Shown here: in pieces, positions 41,001 to 52,700 of the stretch
Layout of the letters: each line of letters begins with the position of its first letter
Numbering within the stretch: the stretch's first letter is position 1
Source: Acanthochromis polyacanthus
Taxonomy: Eukaryota; Chordata; Actinopteri; Pomacentridae
DNA: 64,000 nucleotides
NCBI RefSeq assembly: GCF_021347895.1
Contig: NC_067117.1
Span: 17,889,858 to 17,953,857, forward strand
Reading direction: 5' to 3'
Translations under genes and position numbers: made by a program
Notes under the pieces: generated by a model
The model's database searches: none
What the model was told of the DNA's origin: nothing
The model's input: the letters and a program-made list of their open reading frames with translations, nothing else

Positions 41001-42519
41001 TCCTGCTCCTTCTCCGGTGAAACAACAATGGCTTATAAATGCCTTCATAGTGTACTTCCTGAAAATGGCTCTGAAAAGAAAGGGTAGTTTTGGAATATAA
41101 TTGAAACAGAACTAAAACAACAAATACAAACAGAAACATTTAAGTGGCTTTGTGGCATAAAACATCGGAAACAAATCTTATTCCTTAATTCTTCCATGTA
41201 CAAAGTCAAAACAATAATATAGTTTCCAGTGCTTTTGGAGATAAAATAAACAACAAACCAAATAATGAAGAAAACAAACACTTCTTTTTAATCAAAAAAA
41301 TCACCATCTTCTACCTTCATCAGCTCTGATCATAGGCTATATCAAATCAAAGCCAAGTCTCAGGTCTACCAGAGCGGAGATACAGCGCAGGTCCAACACA
41401 ACCTGCTCCAACCGTCACTGTGACGAAAGGAGTGAAGAATTAAATTCAGGTGACGGCTGGAACACCAGACCGGAGCTTTACCTCTGCGCCTGGTAGCTTC
41501 ACTCGACTTATGAGCAAAGAGGCTGAAGCTGTTAACGTGCTGATTTGAAAACAGCCTCAAGACAAACTGCACTTTATGTACATGTGTGAGGGCTACAATG
41601 TGTAATGAGTGTTCAGTGCGTGTCTGTTTATGAACGGAGTGTGAATGCATGCAAGTGTTTTCTAATGCTGTGCTCTTACCGTGAAAGCTACGGCTGCTGT
41701 TAGCCAGAGCATCGTGTGTCTTTCTTTCGTCCAGTATCAAACCCTGTCATCCTTTCTTTCCTTCACCTCTAGTACAAACCCTTTAATGTCACTTAGTGTG
41801 AGAACAAATTAACTGTCTATTTCCCGGACTAACAAAGGTATGGTTGATAGAGAAGCAAACTCTAAAGCATTTACAGGCGTAACTGAACGTAATATTGAAT
41901 CTAGACCCATGACCTCCAACCTATAAAGACATGCCTTTGAAGAGGAGCAGAGCTGCAAAACTCAAAAGGCACACACAGATAGGGGCTACAGCCCTGACAG
42001 AGTTCAGGTTAACATCTGCTTCTATTTAAAAACGATCCTGCTTGTGTATTCTGTTACAGTACCTGAGTATTTTGACACCTCACAGAATTGGATGGCACGC
42101 TGATTTTTGAAGAACATCCAAGGGTTTTTTTTCCTTCCTGCCCTCTCTTCAAAGTCAACAGAATTTACAGTGAAGATTGTGACGGTGTCAGATTTTCAAA
42201 GTGTAGATAATGATGGACGACACTGTGTGTGCATGCGAATGTGCATTTAGTCCATTTCAGCTAGAAGTAAATGCAATACTATAAATGCAAAGGGCTTTTT
42301 TTTGGATTATCTGGCTCCTACAATAAATAGGCCACGCTCTGAGCTTTTAAATGTCTCCTAAGATGTGGACGTCAAAAGAATACACTTTAGCTTAGCAGAC
42401 TGACACGGGTCTTTGTGAAACAGATATTGCTTTAGGAAAAAGCAAACTGTGGATAACAGGCTGAGGAAGAGAACAATGTGACTGGACTGCATCCCTTCGA
42501 GATAAATTATGCATGCAGA
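35001..42519. other. Intergenic DNA between the repeat-rich flank and the tfeb 3' end
   Basis: No recognisable exon on either strand. Holds GGAT-type tandem units near 36107-36145, an A21 run, and short CA/GT runs. 41-42.5 kb could be extended tfeb 3' UTR if a distal poly(A) site is used. Confidence 0.45.
40767..40787. repeat. Mononucleotide A21 run
   Basis: Uninterrupted A run. I see no retroposon body immediately upstream. Confidence 0.9.
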
Positions 42520-43139
42520 CCCATAAAGCTATTTCCATTTTATTCACTATCATTCATTCAATCATTTATGGTTACTAAAAGAGGTTGATGTAAGGGGCAA
42601 ATAACTTGTCCTCTATCGAGTGAGACAATGCGCTCGGTTGTCCTTGTATCTGATAACGTCAATCTAATTAACTGCTGGTTTTGTCCCTTGTTCAATTATG
42701 ATTCCAGACCACCTTTATGGAAACAAGGCCACGTGTGCTATATAAGCCCTGACCTGGCAGTGTCGGTATACACCTTGGACTGTCTGCAGGGAAAGTTTCA
42801 AGCCGCTCAGTTTAACTCTCATGCAACTGTGTGCACAAATGTTTACAGCAAGTTCTGTGTGAGTGCTGGGGACCTTCTTCTGTTTGTGCCATTAAGGGAA
42901 GGTAATTGTACCACAAATGAGCGTCTCTTTGTGCTGTTTCTCAAAACCATGTGTATTCTGTGTATGTCGAACGCTCGGTGAGTGACGCCATGTCTGGTGG
43001 ATGATTCCTCTCCATGTATGTGCTGTACATATATTGTGTCCTACCAGTGTACGGTCGCATTTTTATGCTGTTTTGCATTCAGTGTTGCATTATTACTGCA
43101 ACCTCATGCATTTGAGGGAGTGTATGTGTGTGCACGTGT
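42520..43139 (-). other. tfeb: tfeb 3' UTR (probable extent)
   Basis: Non-coding sequence directly after the tfeb stop. The end is inferred from the first canonical AATAAA on the minus strand (43..38 of 42500). The true cleavage site could lie further away, because AT-rich sequence continues. Confidence 0.5.
42538..42543 (-). terminator. Candidate polyadenylation signal AATAAA for tfeb
   Basis: Plus-strand TTTATT reads AATAAA on the minus strand, about 600 nt after the stop codon. It is the only canonical hexamer I noticed in the first kilobase downstream. Confidence 0.4.
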
Positions 43140-43715
43140 CTACAATATGTCTCCGTCCTCTATGCTGAAGCTGGATCTGCGACTGGAGTCAACAGAGGCT
43201 TCGGGGGACATTGCAGAGAGCAGTGGGTCTCCTCCTCCCATAGGGGACAAAGCCTCATCCATCAAGAAGCTCAGCTCGCTTCTCCTCCCCTGAACATCCA
43301 GTCCGCCCAGGTCACCCAGCCCCGACATGTTGTCTGAGAATCCGGGTATCCCATCGCACAAGTCCAGCGACTGGGTAAAGTCAAAGGGCTGGGAGCTGCC
43401 CACTGCTGGGTATTGGATGGGCTGCTGGGGCTGGAGGTGTTGTGGAGCCATTGGGAGCTGCCGGGGTTGTAGCTGGGCCTGGCCCTGAGGGTGGAGGTGG
43501 GTTGGGGGGAGATAGTGGTGGTGCTGCTGGGCCTGGGGCTGAGCCTGGTTATGGTGTAGGTGCTGGGGCTGGTGGTGGACCTGTGCCTGGGGGTGAGAAA
43601 GGTTATCTTCTGGGCTGGTCTCTTGCTTTATGTAAGAAGCCATCATGTCAGTCGGGTTCAGTCCAGAGGGAGAGGTGCTGGGCAGACCGTGCAGACGAGC
43701 CTGCATCTCCAACTC
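43140..43715 (-). CDS. tfeb: tfeb last coding exon (residues 333-523), zipper end and C-terminal domain
   Basis: 576 nt including the stop; acceptor TGCATACAG. It starts [20 protein letters not shown] (zipper end and the TFEB signature). IKQE at 361-364 fits a SUMO site. A His/Gln/Pro-rich stretch (about 373-435) follows, then [29 protein letters not shown] and [21 protein letters not shown]. The terminal serine cluster matches the human C-terminal phosphorylated serines, and the ending -DGDIL parallels human -EGDVL. The polar stretch is longer than in mammals and accounts for much of the 523 versus 476 length difference. Confidence 0.95.
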   Translation of the reverse strand, partial: ELEMQARLHGLPSTSPSGLNPTDMMASYIKQETSPEDNLSHPQAQVHHQPQHLHHNQAQPQAQQHHHYLPPTHLHPQGQAQLQPRQLPMAPQHLQPQQPIQYPAVGSSQPFDFTQSLDLCDGIPGFSDNMSGLGDLGGLDVQGRRSELSFLMDEALSPMGGGDPLLSAMSPEASVDSSRRSSFSIEDGDIL

Positions 43716-46700
43716 CTGTATGCAGTCGGCAGAGAATAACGACATCAGTATCATTCTTCTTGTTCTGTTTCTGCACGTGTTTGTGAGCATGTGTTACCTG
43801 AATGCGTAGCAACAACTGTTTGTTGGCCATCTCCATCCTTTTGAAGTTGGTCTCTACCTCTCTGGTCCTCTGTACATCCTTCTGCATGCGTTTTATGTAG
43901 TCTACAGACGCCCGCAATATGGTGCCTTTGTTCCAGCGCACATCACTACAAACATATTAAAGTACACACAGGTAATTCAAATACATATTAGCTAGCTAGC
44001 ATAGCTAGTGTCATACATTTACATGAACAACACGGTGACAGTAAAATCAGCTCACAGGTCATTGGTTTTGGGGATCATGGTGCCCAGCTCTTTGATACGA
44101 TCATTAATGTTGAACCTCCTCCTCCTTTCAACTAGTGCAGAGGAAAGAAGAGACAAAGAGAATACAGAAAAATGAAAACAATAATACTGTACAAAGGAAT
44201 CAAAGACATAAAGAAAATAAAAAGAATTTGTGCAAGACACATTGTGGTTGTTGGAAATACAACAGTTATTTTTCAAAATGTATAACATTGGCACAAACAG
44301 TGAAATTCTACAGCTGATGAGTTGGCAGTCCAGTGAACAAAGCAAAAGTAAAAATCAGCACATATTGTAAGCATACAATAAAGAGGAAAAAGGGACAAAC
44401 ATTTAAGCACAGACACACACTCACACTCACACACTGTCACAGGCAATTACACTTTGGTGCCTGCACAGCAGAAATTACCAGGTTAACCATCCACCCACTA
44501 GTGCACCACGTCAGCTAAATGAGCACAAGGGTGTATAAAACTATTTTTGCACAGGGCAGATTATGGTGTTGGTGTGCATGTGTGTGCCCTGCGTGCAAAT
44601 CTTCCTAAAGACATTTACACTATTGGAGTGAGAACATAAAAAGAGCTGGCACAAAAAGGACTTACTCAGATTGTGGTTGTCTTTCTTCTGTCTCTCTTTG
44701 GCCAGCGCACGGGCTTCTGCGTCTTTGCAATAACAAAAAGTGATTAACTAATGGCTGAGAAAGTGCCTTGTTACATGAGACACAGCTTGTCAGAAGTGTC
44801 AAGAAACGCTTTCACATAAATCACAGGGCTGCAGAATAAGCAAATATTTTACAATTACTAGGTGACAAACTCTATGTCTCTTGGTAACATCTTAAAGGTT
44901 TGACTGAGTTCAGATGTGTGATAGATAGATACATGTGCCACTTGTTCTCAAAATGTGGCCACAAATGTTCAAAACGTTCGCACCTGACAGTTCTCGCTTG
45001 ATGGTCAAGTTGGCAGGACAGGAGTTGCTGGTCATAGCAATGGCTGGGCCCTTCATCCCAGGTCCTGTATAAACGTCAAGGTGACTGCTTGACAGGGGGA
45101 GCTGGGGAGGAAGCACACATAAAGTCAGATACAAACAACAAATATACACATTTAAAAAACAACAATTTACAGATTAAAGTTACTGTAATCCACTGGGGGG
45201 GGGGGGGGGGGGGAATCACCATATTACATCAGTTCAAGATAACTGTGGCTCATAGAGATGCTTTACTTATAAAAGGTAAAACTTAATCCAGTGTATAAAC
45301 ACAATCAGCATTAAAAGTAACGGTGAGTCAAACTCAGGTCAAACTGGTGCAGAAGTACAGCATTTTCCTCTGCTTCCAACACAATCCCTTTACAGCTTAA
45401 AACACCTTGGAAAGTGCCTTTATGAAGTCACTGTTCATGTTTAGAGGGTTGTAAAGAGCAGATAGCAGGAGATAATGCAATAATATCACACCTGAGAATG
45501 GCTTGCCAAGCACACAGCAATGATTGACTATCATCCTATCCATCTTATCTCCCTTTATGGCTCGATTCTCCAGCTTCTGAACTTATATTCATGAAGTGGT
45601 CTCCAAACTTTTGCACTTTAGACGTTGCATAATGACAGCGATTCAGTTTTGCAGGAACTCCTAAAAAGATGTGATTTCCTTTTAAATGTGTAGTGTAGTG
45701 ATGGACTTTTTATGCAACCGTGTCATGCTCCCTGCAGCAAGGGCAAATATGACGCTGTTAATGAGGCCTGACAGATAAAAGACTCAAAGGAAAAGATATC
45801 TTAATCTTCTCGCTACTGTGCGAGCAGTGAGATCAAACACGTTCGCACACATTAATATATACACAGAAGTGTGCAGGTTAAATGTCTGCATGCAAGTCAC
45901 ATGAGCTGGCAAAATTCAAGAAATTCAAATTTCAATTCCAAAGCATAAGCACATTTTCAGTGGGGAGGAAATTATATTAGGAGTAGTGTCGTTTGGAAAA
46001 ATTTCACACTAATCAGTTCTTCCAATTTGATACACAATGTTGTCAGTGATGCATGTGAACTGTGTGTTCAGTTGTTGAAGTGCGGAATTTTAAATCGGCT
46101 TGTGAAGATACAGTAAATCACACTGAACTTTACGGTTACAAGAACATTGTTTTTCAGACACTATTCACAACTCAGCTTTCATTTGTAGTTTGTTTTGTTT
46201 GTTTCTAGTATTAAAACAAGTCTGTGCATTACTGTGTAAATCCGCGGAATTAAAACTGATAGAAATGTCTCACATTGTCATTAATATGGGAACACTGATA
46301 TAAAGCTCACACTTTCTAATAAGCTCAGATTCCCAGTTTGCTCCATGCTTCTGTACTGACCACATCCTGACTGTGACACCCACCTCTGTGCCCAATTCCA
46401 ATAAGAATCTATTTAATTCAATTTAACAACCAAGCGTGACTGGGACTCAGTGTGGCTCAGTGTAACCGTCCATGTAAGCACACACGCAAAAACACACACA
46501 TTTAAGAGTCGAACTGTTCACTTGTGCCTGGTATTCAGTGGTGTTCACGTCTCTTACTAAACTTTGGGATTCCAGGAATTCCACGGAGTTTGCTGCTTTA
46601 ATCCCCATCAGGATTAGCAGATGAGTTTCACTCACTGTTCTGACATTTGGAAGTAAAGCTGGAATTTTTGCAGCACTGTCTGTCACCATATTGATGTGTG

Positions 46701-49700
46701 CTTTGAGTTTCTCTCCCAGTTCATTCTGAGGCTGATCAATGTGTGCCACTTAATCAATCTGTGTGATAGAAACACAAGCATGTACACATACTTGGGAGTG
46801 ATTAACCAATCAACAACACAGAGCAGTATCAGATAAAGCTAGAGGGGGCTTTGTGGGGGCTTCCAACAAACACACAGCAGTGGACTAAGGTAGAAAACCA
46901 CGCATTGTGTCTGAGGCTGCAGTAGCTAAGATCCACCAATATTTATACCCCACTTGCATGAAAAAGCCCGAAAAGATGATGAACTTCAACGTGCAAGACT
47001 CTGGATTCTCATCCAACAGTAACACTCATCACATGCTAACACAAAAAACAGCCCTAAAAGTGAAAATGTCCGTCCCCTGCCCCTCCACCGCTCCTGCTAT
47101 GGCTCTTCCTATAATTAGGGACCCGAGGTTGAGAGTTAGAGCTGCAGCTCCATCTGTCTGAGCTGTGGATCAATTCACTAATGTAAAGTCTGAGAACGAA
47201 GAGCGACAGAGAAATCTTCCAACTCCGAACCAAAGCTCACATTAAATTCTGATAAACGACAGCACTTCATTGTCTTACCAGTTGAATTTGTTCTCCTTCA
47301 ATGACTTCCACTATGGCATACGTCTTATTCATCTCCTTCATCCTCTACTCCTTCCCTGACAAGGCCGGGGTGCTTTCTTCTTCTGTCTTGGGCACAAGCA
47401 GTACATGCAGCTCACTCTGGCACTGCCGCCCCTGTCCTGGGAGAATGACCTCGGCAGCACCGCTCCTGTCTTTCTTCTACCTTCGCTCGCCACCAAACAG
47501 GAGTGAACTTTCCCCTAACTGGACTTTCAGCCTGTTTTCCCCTTGCATAAATTGCCCTCATCCCCCTTTCCCTCCTCCCTTCCTTTACTCCCCCCTCTCC
47601 TTCTCCACCTCCCTCTCTCCAAATGTCTTGTAAACAAGTTGAACTCTAACTGCTGGTAGTTTAATTGTTAATTTTCTGAGTTTGTTCCCTGAAACACAAA
47701 GCTCTGTACAGTCTTCAACTGACATGTCGTTGGCACGGCTTATAATGAAGTACATCATGGTTTGGGGGTGGAATGTGTAGTGTCTAAGTCAATTATATGT
47801 AGTTAAATGTGTGTGTGTGTGTTTGTATCAGGCTACACAAAGACATAACCATGTGTTGGAACATGCAGGAACAAAAAGCAAAGAATAGCTGCACAAACCC
47901 CATGACAATACAAAATAACAGTTGCAAAAACTGAGAACACTGAAAATAATTAAGAAGAGAGGCAGAAAGATGAAAACCGTACACAGATTATAAAGTGTGA
48001 CTATAGGAACTACTAAAAAGCCAAAGTCTGAGTGCTGATGACTTGACATATCCAATCCTATGACTCATTTCTGGTAGACTGGTCCTAAAATAAGCCCTGA
48101 AGTGGATACAGGTTTCAGACAACTACAGCCAACAGATAGGTCTAGTGTGGTACTCTAAAGGCGACGTATTCAAGGTGTGCGATCATGTATGATCATAGCT
48201 TGCTGCTTTTCAATTCGAGTAGAATTTAAGAATTTATTCTGTGAAAAAAATCTATCATCATACAAACAGTACGAAGAAAAAAGTCTGTTTAAGCATGCAT
48301 TTGTTGTATTACTGAGTGCTTGAAATATGATCAAAAATGAAATAAATTACACCAAAAGTAATATTTCACTCAAACAGACACAAAAATCATCTCATGCTAC
48401 CTTTTTTTAGTTGTGCGGATTTTGCCTTAAAGAAAAGATAAGCTACCACAGTGCATGAATGTTTGCTCGGGCCAACTGTATTTTTATAGCCCCAAATCAC
48501 CACTGAAGAATTTGCCTTGACAAGCCTAACGATCCACTGTAACGGTTTATGGTTTTGTTTTTTACAGAGTTATCATTTATCCTGTGTTTGAAGTTGTTTG
48601 GATGAAAAAAAAAATCATTTGTCTTGTCTATTTCTTTGGAGTGGAAAACAGAGATCAATAAAGTTGATAGGTTTTGATTTTGAGTGTATGACTGATTAAT
48701 GACTAGTAAAGATTTTCCTGACTGTCTGGGATGGTGAACAAATAAAAGAGGACAAATTCACATTCTAAGTAGATATAGTTTTGCTACACTGTGATCCTGA
48801 GGTAAAATTAGAAAAAAATAAACTCTTTTCAACATTTTCTTGCACCACCTTTGGTAATAATCTAACCTTCAATGCAACTGAAAAAAAGTGAATTGGATGC
48901 AAACTGCATTAGTTTAAAAAAAAAAGACCTTGAAAGTGAAGGATTGCTTATTCGGTTATTGGTGGGTTGCTATGCTTACTGTGTTTGGCATCTGGATAGG
49001 GTCAATATATGCTTGAATATCATCATAATTGGACTGCATACTGATGATGTCATCAATAACCTCATCCATCTGAAAAGAAAAACAGCATTACTGAAACAAA
49101 ACAGCAGTTACTTGAATAACTGTAACAAACTTAAAAACGTATTTTGTCTAACCTTAAGGCAGGGACAGCACATAAATTACATTTGAATGTTTAGCAGATA
49201 CCACACTGAAAACGCTGTCACTCCTTATACATTTATGAAAGGAACAGCGTGTAAGATTTAGTTGTGAGGTTGCAGATCATGACCAACTCAATTCTTATCC
49301 ATTTCCAAGCATGTAAGAGGCCCCACAGTACCTGCTACTTCAACATGAAATGCTCTATGTGGAGCCACTGTCTGGCTATTGTAGACACATGGTGGTGCAC
49401 CATGATGGGCTTCAAGGAAGAGGACCCATTCCCTGATGTGACAGGTGATTTGATGTACACTACTGAAAGCATAATTATAGATACTTTATCCAGTTTCCAC
49501 TAATATATCCGCCTAAGAAATACACATTCGTCCTGTAAAGCACCAGGAACCTGATGGCCTTTAGGCCTCCATGTAAAATACCCTTCATGGTTTACTCAGG
49601 AAAAGACTATAAAAAGGATTTTGTCTCATGAAGGCAAACTTGAAGGTTTACTGTCTCTTAAAGAGACAGAGAGAAGAGTTGGTCAAAGTCTTCAAGGTTC

Positions 49701-52700
49701 AATGGCCCTTACATTCTGCTGCTACTCTGTCATTTGTTAAGCTGTAATTACTGTTACAAGGTCATTACGAAGCATTTAAATTCCACTGATTGCCCACTTC
49801 AGTGATTGTCAGTTAGTCAACACATCCATCCACACACTAACTCGACACAACACATTAACACTAGTGGATTCACAAATGCTGCTGCAGCCTACCGAAGACT
49901 AATTAAATCATTATGATGCTTTCATAAAATGTGGAGATAATGTCACTTTGACGGTAATATTTAACCCCCATAATTTTATACAGGGTGTAATTAAGTCGTA
50001 TTTTGTGGATATTTGTTCAATGTGGTTCTTTTAAGGTGTACTATATAACATGAGCAGAAATCAATGATTATGGGTTTATGTTTATGAAGTTGTCTGCCCA
50101 CACTTGCTGGCACCTACCTCGTTCTCGTGGCTGGAGCCAATGTTGAGCATGGCCATGGGGCTGTTGGGGGCACTGTTGCCGGACATTAGCTGCTCAGTGC
50201 GCATGTGAGGGGAGTGGAGGGGTGGGGGTGCAGATGCTGAACCCCCTGTAGGTCCCATGTTTGTGGGAGGAGAAGGCGGCACCGGCCCTGCTACTGCATG
50301 GACCGTCTGGGGAAAGAGATGATGGCAACGAGGGTTAATGAATGATAGAGTGCTGATAGTGTAGATAAATTATTTCTAAACTATGTAGATTGTTTTGGAA
50401 ACCGGATGAAAACAGAAATACAGGTCACATATACTTGCAGGTGGTCCAATATGTGACAGACAGGCGTAAACAGATAAACAGTACAATTAGAGTTATACCT
50501 GTTTGGTGGCATAAGTGGTTGACAGGTATTCTTTCACTTGTTGCCGCCGAGACTGACGGATGTGGTAATCTGTAGGATTCTCAAGGTGCGTTTGTACCTG
50601 TATTAGGGACAGAGAGAAAAAGAATGTGATCAGTTCTAACTCCATAAGTAATCTACTCCTTGGGTCAAGCTGTTTTTGATTCTATTCAGAAATTATTGGT
50701 CTTGCTGTGTAAAGGCAAAATCTGTAAACCAAATATAAATAAAGCCAGCACAAGTTGCTTTTTGTAACTAACCAACAAATCTTTAAATATATATCACATT
50801 CTAATCAGTCAATTTTGAGGCTAGATTTTGCGCTAGTAAAAGACACTCTTGAAGTAATTTAAAGAGATGCAGTTGTAAATGTAAGCAATCAAAAACAGCA
50901 CATTTTTATGTGAACATATCTGTATTTAGCTGCAAATATTAGATTCTGAAAGTGTAGTCCACTCACAAGATACACACTAACAGATTTAAGTGCTTTGTTC
51001 TACATTTGCAAACTACAAGGTGCATTCTACGGAAATCTCTCATGTAGGAAAACAGTCAAAACATTTGAAGGTCTGTCATACAAAGGAATAGAACACTTTT
51101 CAAAGCTTATTAGGATCAAGGCAGAGAGAGAGCAGGACCGTTGAGCAATTCATTTGCCAGTGACTCAGTTGCTTTTTGTTTTGTTTTGTTTCTTCCTTGT
51201 TGGTGTCCATTTTATTGCATGTGGCCTCTTATCTCCTGTAAATCACTTCATCTTTTTGAACATTTGTGTAAAATTCTGTCATAGCTAGCATATGAATTCT
51301 TGAGTCTAAATGTGTCTTGTGAGGTCACGGTGAGCTCCGACAACACAAATCAAATCAGTTCATCCTTGAGTCCAAGTAAGCAGCTCCTGAGATACTGCAC
51401 TCAGGAGAATGGGATGGATGGACAGACAAACACGTGGACAACCCAAAAACATAATGGCTCTGGCCATGTCTGTCTCCAACACTGAGGCATAAAAAACCCC
51501 AAGAATTTAAATGTAATGACAATTATTCCAATCACTGTCATTTAACATATAGAGCTATCGCCAGAATGAATCCATGAAAATTCATATTTTTGGTTTATCA
51601 GCTGATTAGCTCAGTAAGGTTTCATATTTAAACACAACACAATGAGTATGTACTACAGATCCCATTATCTCCATGATGGTACCAGGATATAGTAACATTA
51701 AGTCAGTAGTAATGCCGAGAGGAGTAAAGTCTCACTAAATCCTCTGGCATGGCTACATAGAGCATTGGGCTGGCCTCATTCCTTCACATCAAAGCTCAGC
51801 AGAGAGCAGGCTTGCTCCCCATTACTACAGAGAAAGACTCCACTCCTCCGCCCCTCAGACCCCCCTCTGCTTTATTACCAACAGCAGGATTATGTCAAAT
51901 GAACTAGAAACTTTTCTGTAAATAGATGTTTCTACTCCTTCCTGCTACTTTGTACATGTGTATGGCTTTTACAACAACTTGATGCTCAAACACAAACTTA
52001 AAATATGTCTGATTCTCATAGGCAAGAACAGCAGCTATTCAGCCCTAACCCAAACCATCTGGCCGAGCGCTGTCAGCACAGATGAAGTCCAAAGAAACAC
52101 ACCGCAGGCGGTAAAGGCAGCTCAGTAGGCGTGATAGACAGCTCACCTAATCTACACTAAGAAAGACACTGACAACTCTAAACACACTTCATAAACACCA
52201 TTCCTCTCACCCACACATATGTGCAAGCACACAGAGTAAACTGTCAGTGCAAGAAGCTGGCCAATACATTAAAAAGCTTAAACACATTGTGCGGATTTAC
52301 AGTTCAAAATATCACAAAGCAACACACTCACACATATAATGGAGCACTGCACACAACCATACACACAGAACACACACCACCAAAGATAAGGACAAACACA
52401 AGCATCTCTGGAATCGGGCAAAATGTCACTTTAGCTTTATCTGTCCCTGTCTGACTCATACTATCTACATCACTTCTGTCTGCGCTATCGCAAAACATGT
52501 CAAACCTCTCTTATCTCCCCCCTTCTGTCTCCCTACCTGCTTGCTGCTCCACTGCATTTTTCTCTCTCTGCCTTTTTCCAGCCTGTCTCTGATTTTCCCT
52601 GTGTGGCAGTGCTGCTGTGTGAGAGGCCACAGAGCCCACTGAAGTCCTCACCACCTCCACTGCACCCTCCTGTCCTGTCTCCTTCTCAGCAACATGTGAT

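Noticed and set aside
43442..43786. Gly/Ala-rich plus-strand open frame of 114 codons
   Set aside because: It is antisense to the tfeb last exon; its composition is the complement of the His/Gln/Pro-rich codons.
48872..49186. 104-codon plus-strand frame
   Set aside because: Overlaps the splice-bounded tfeb acidic exon on the other strand and has no family resemblance.
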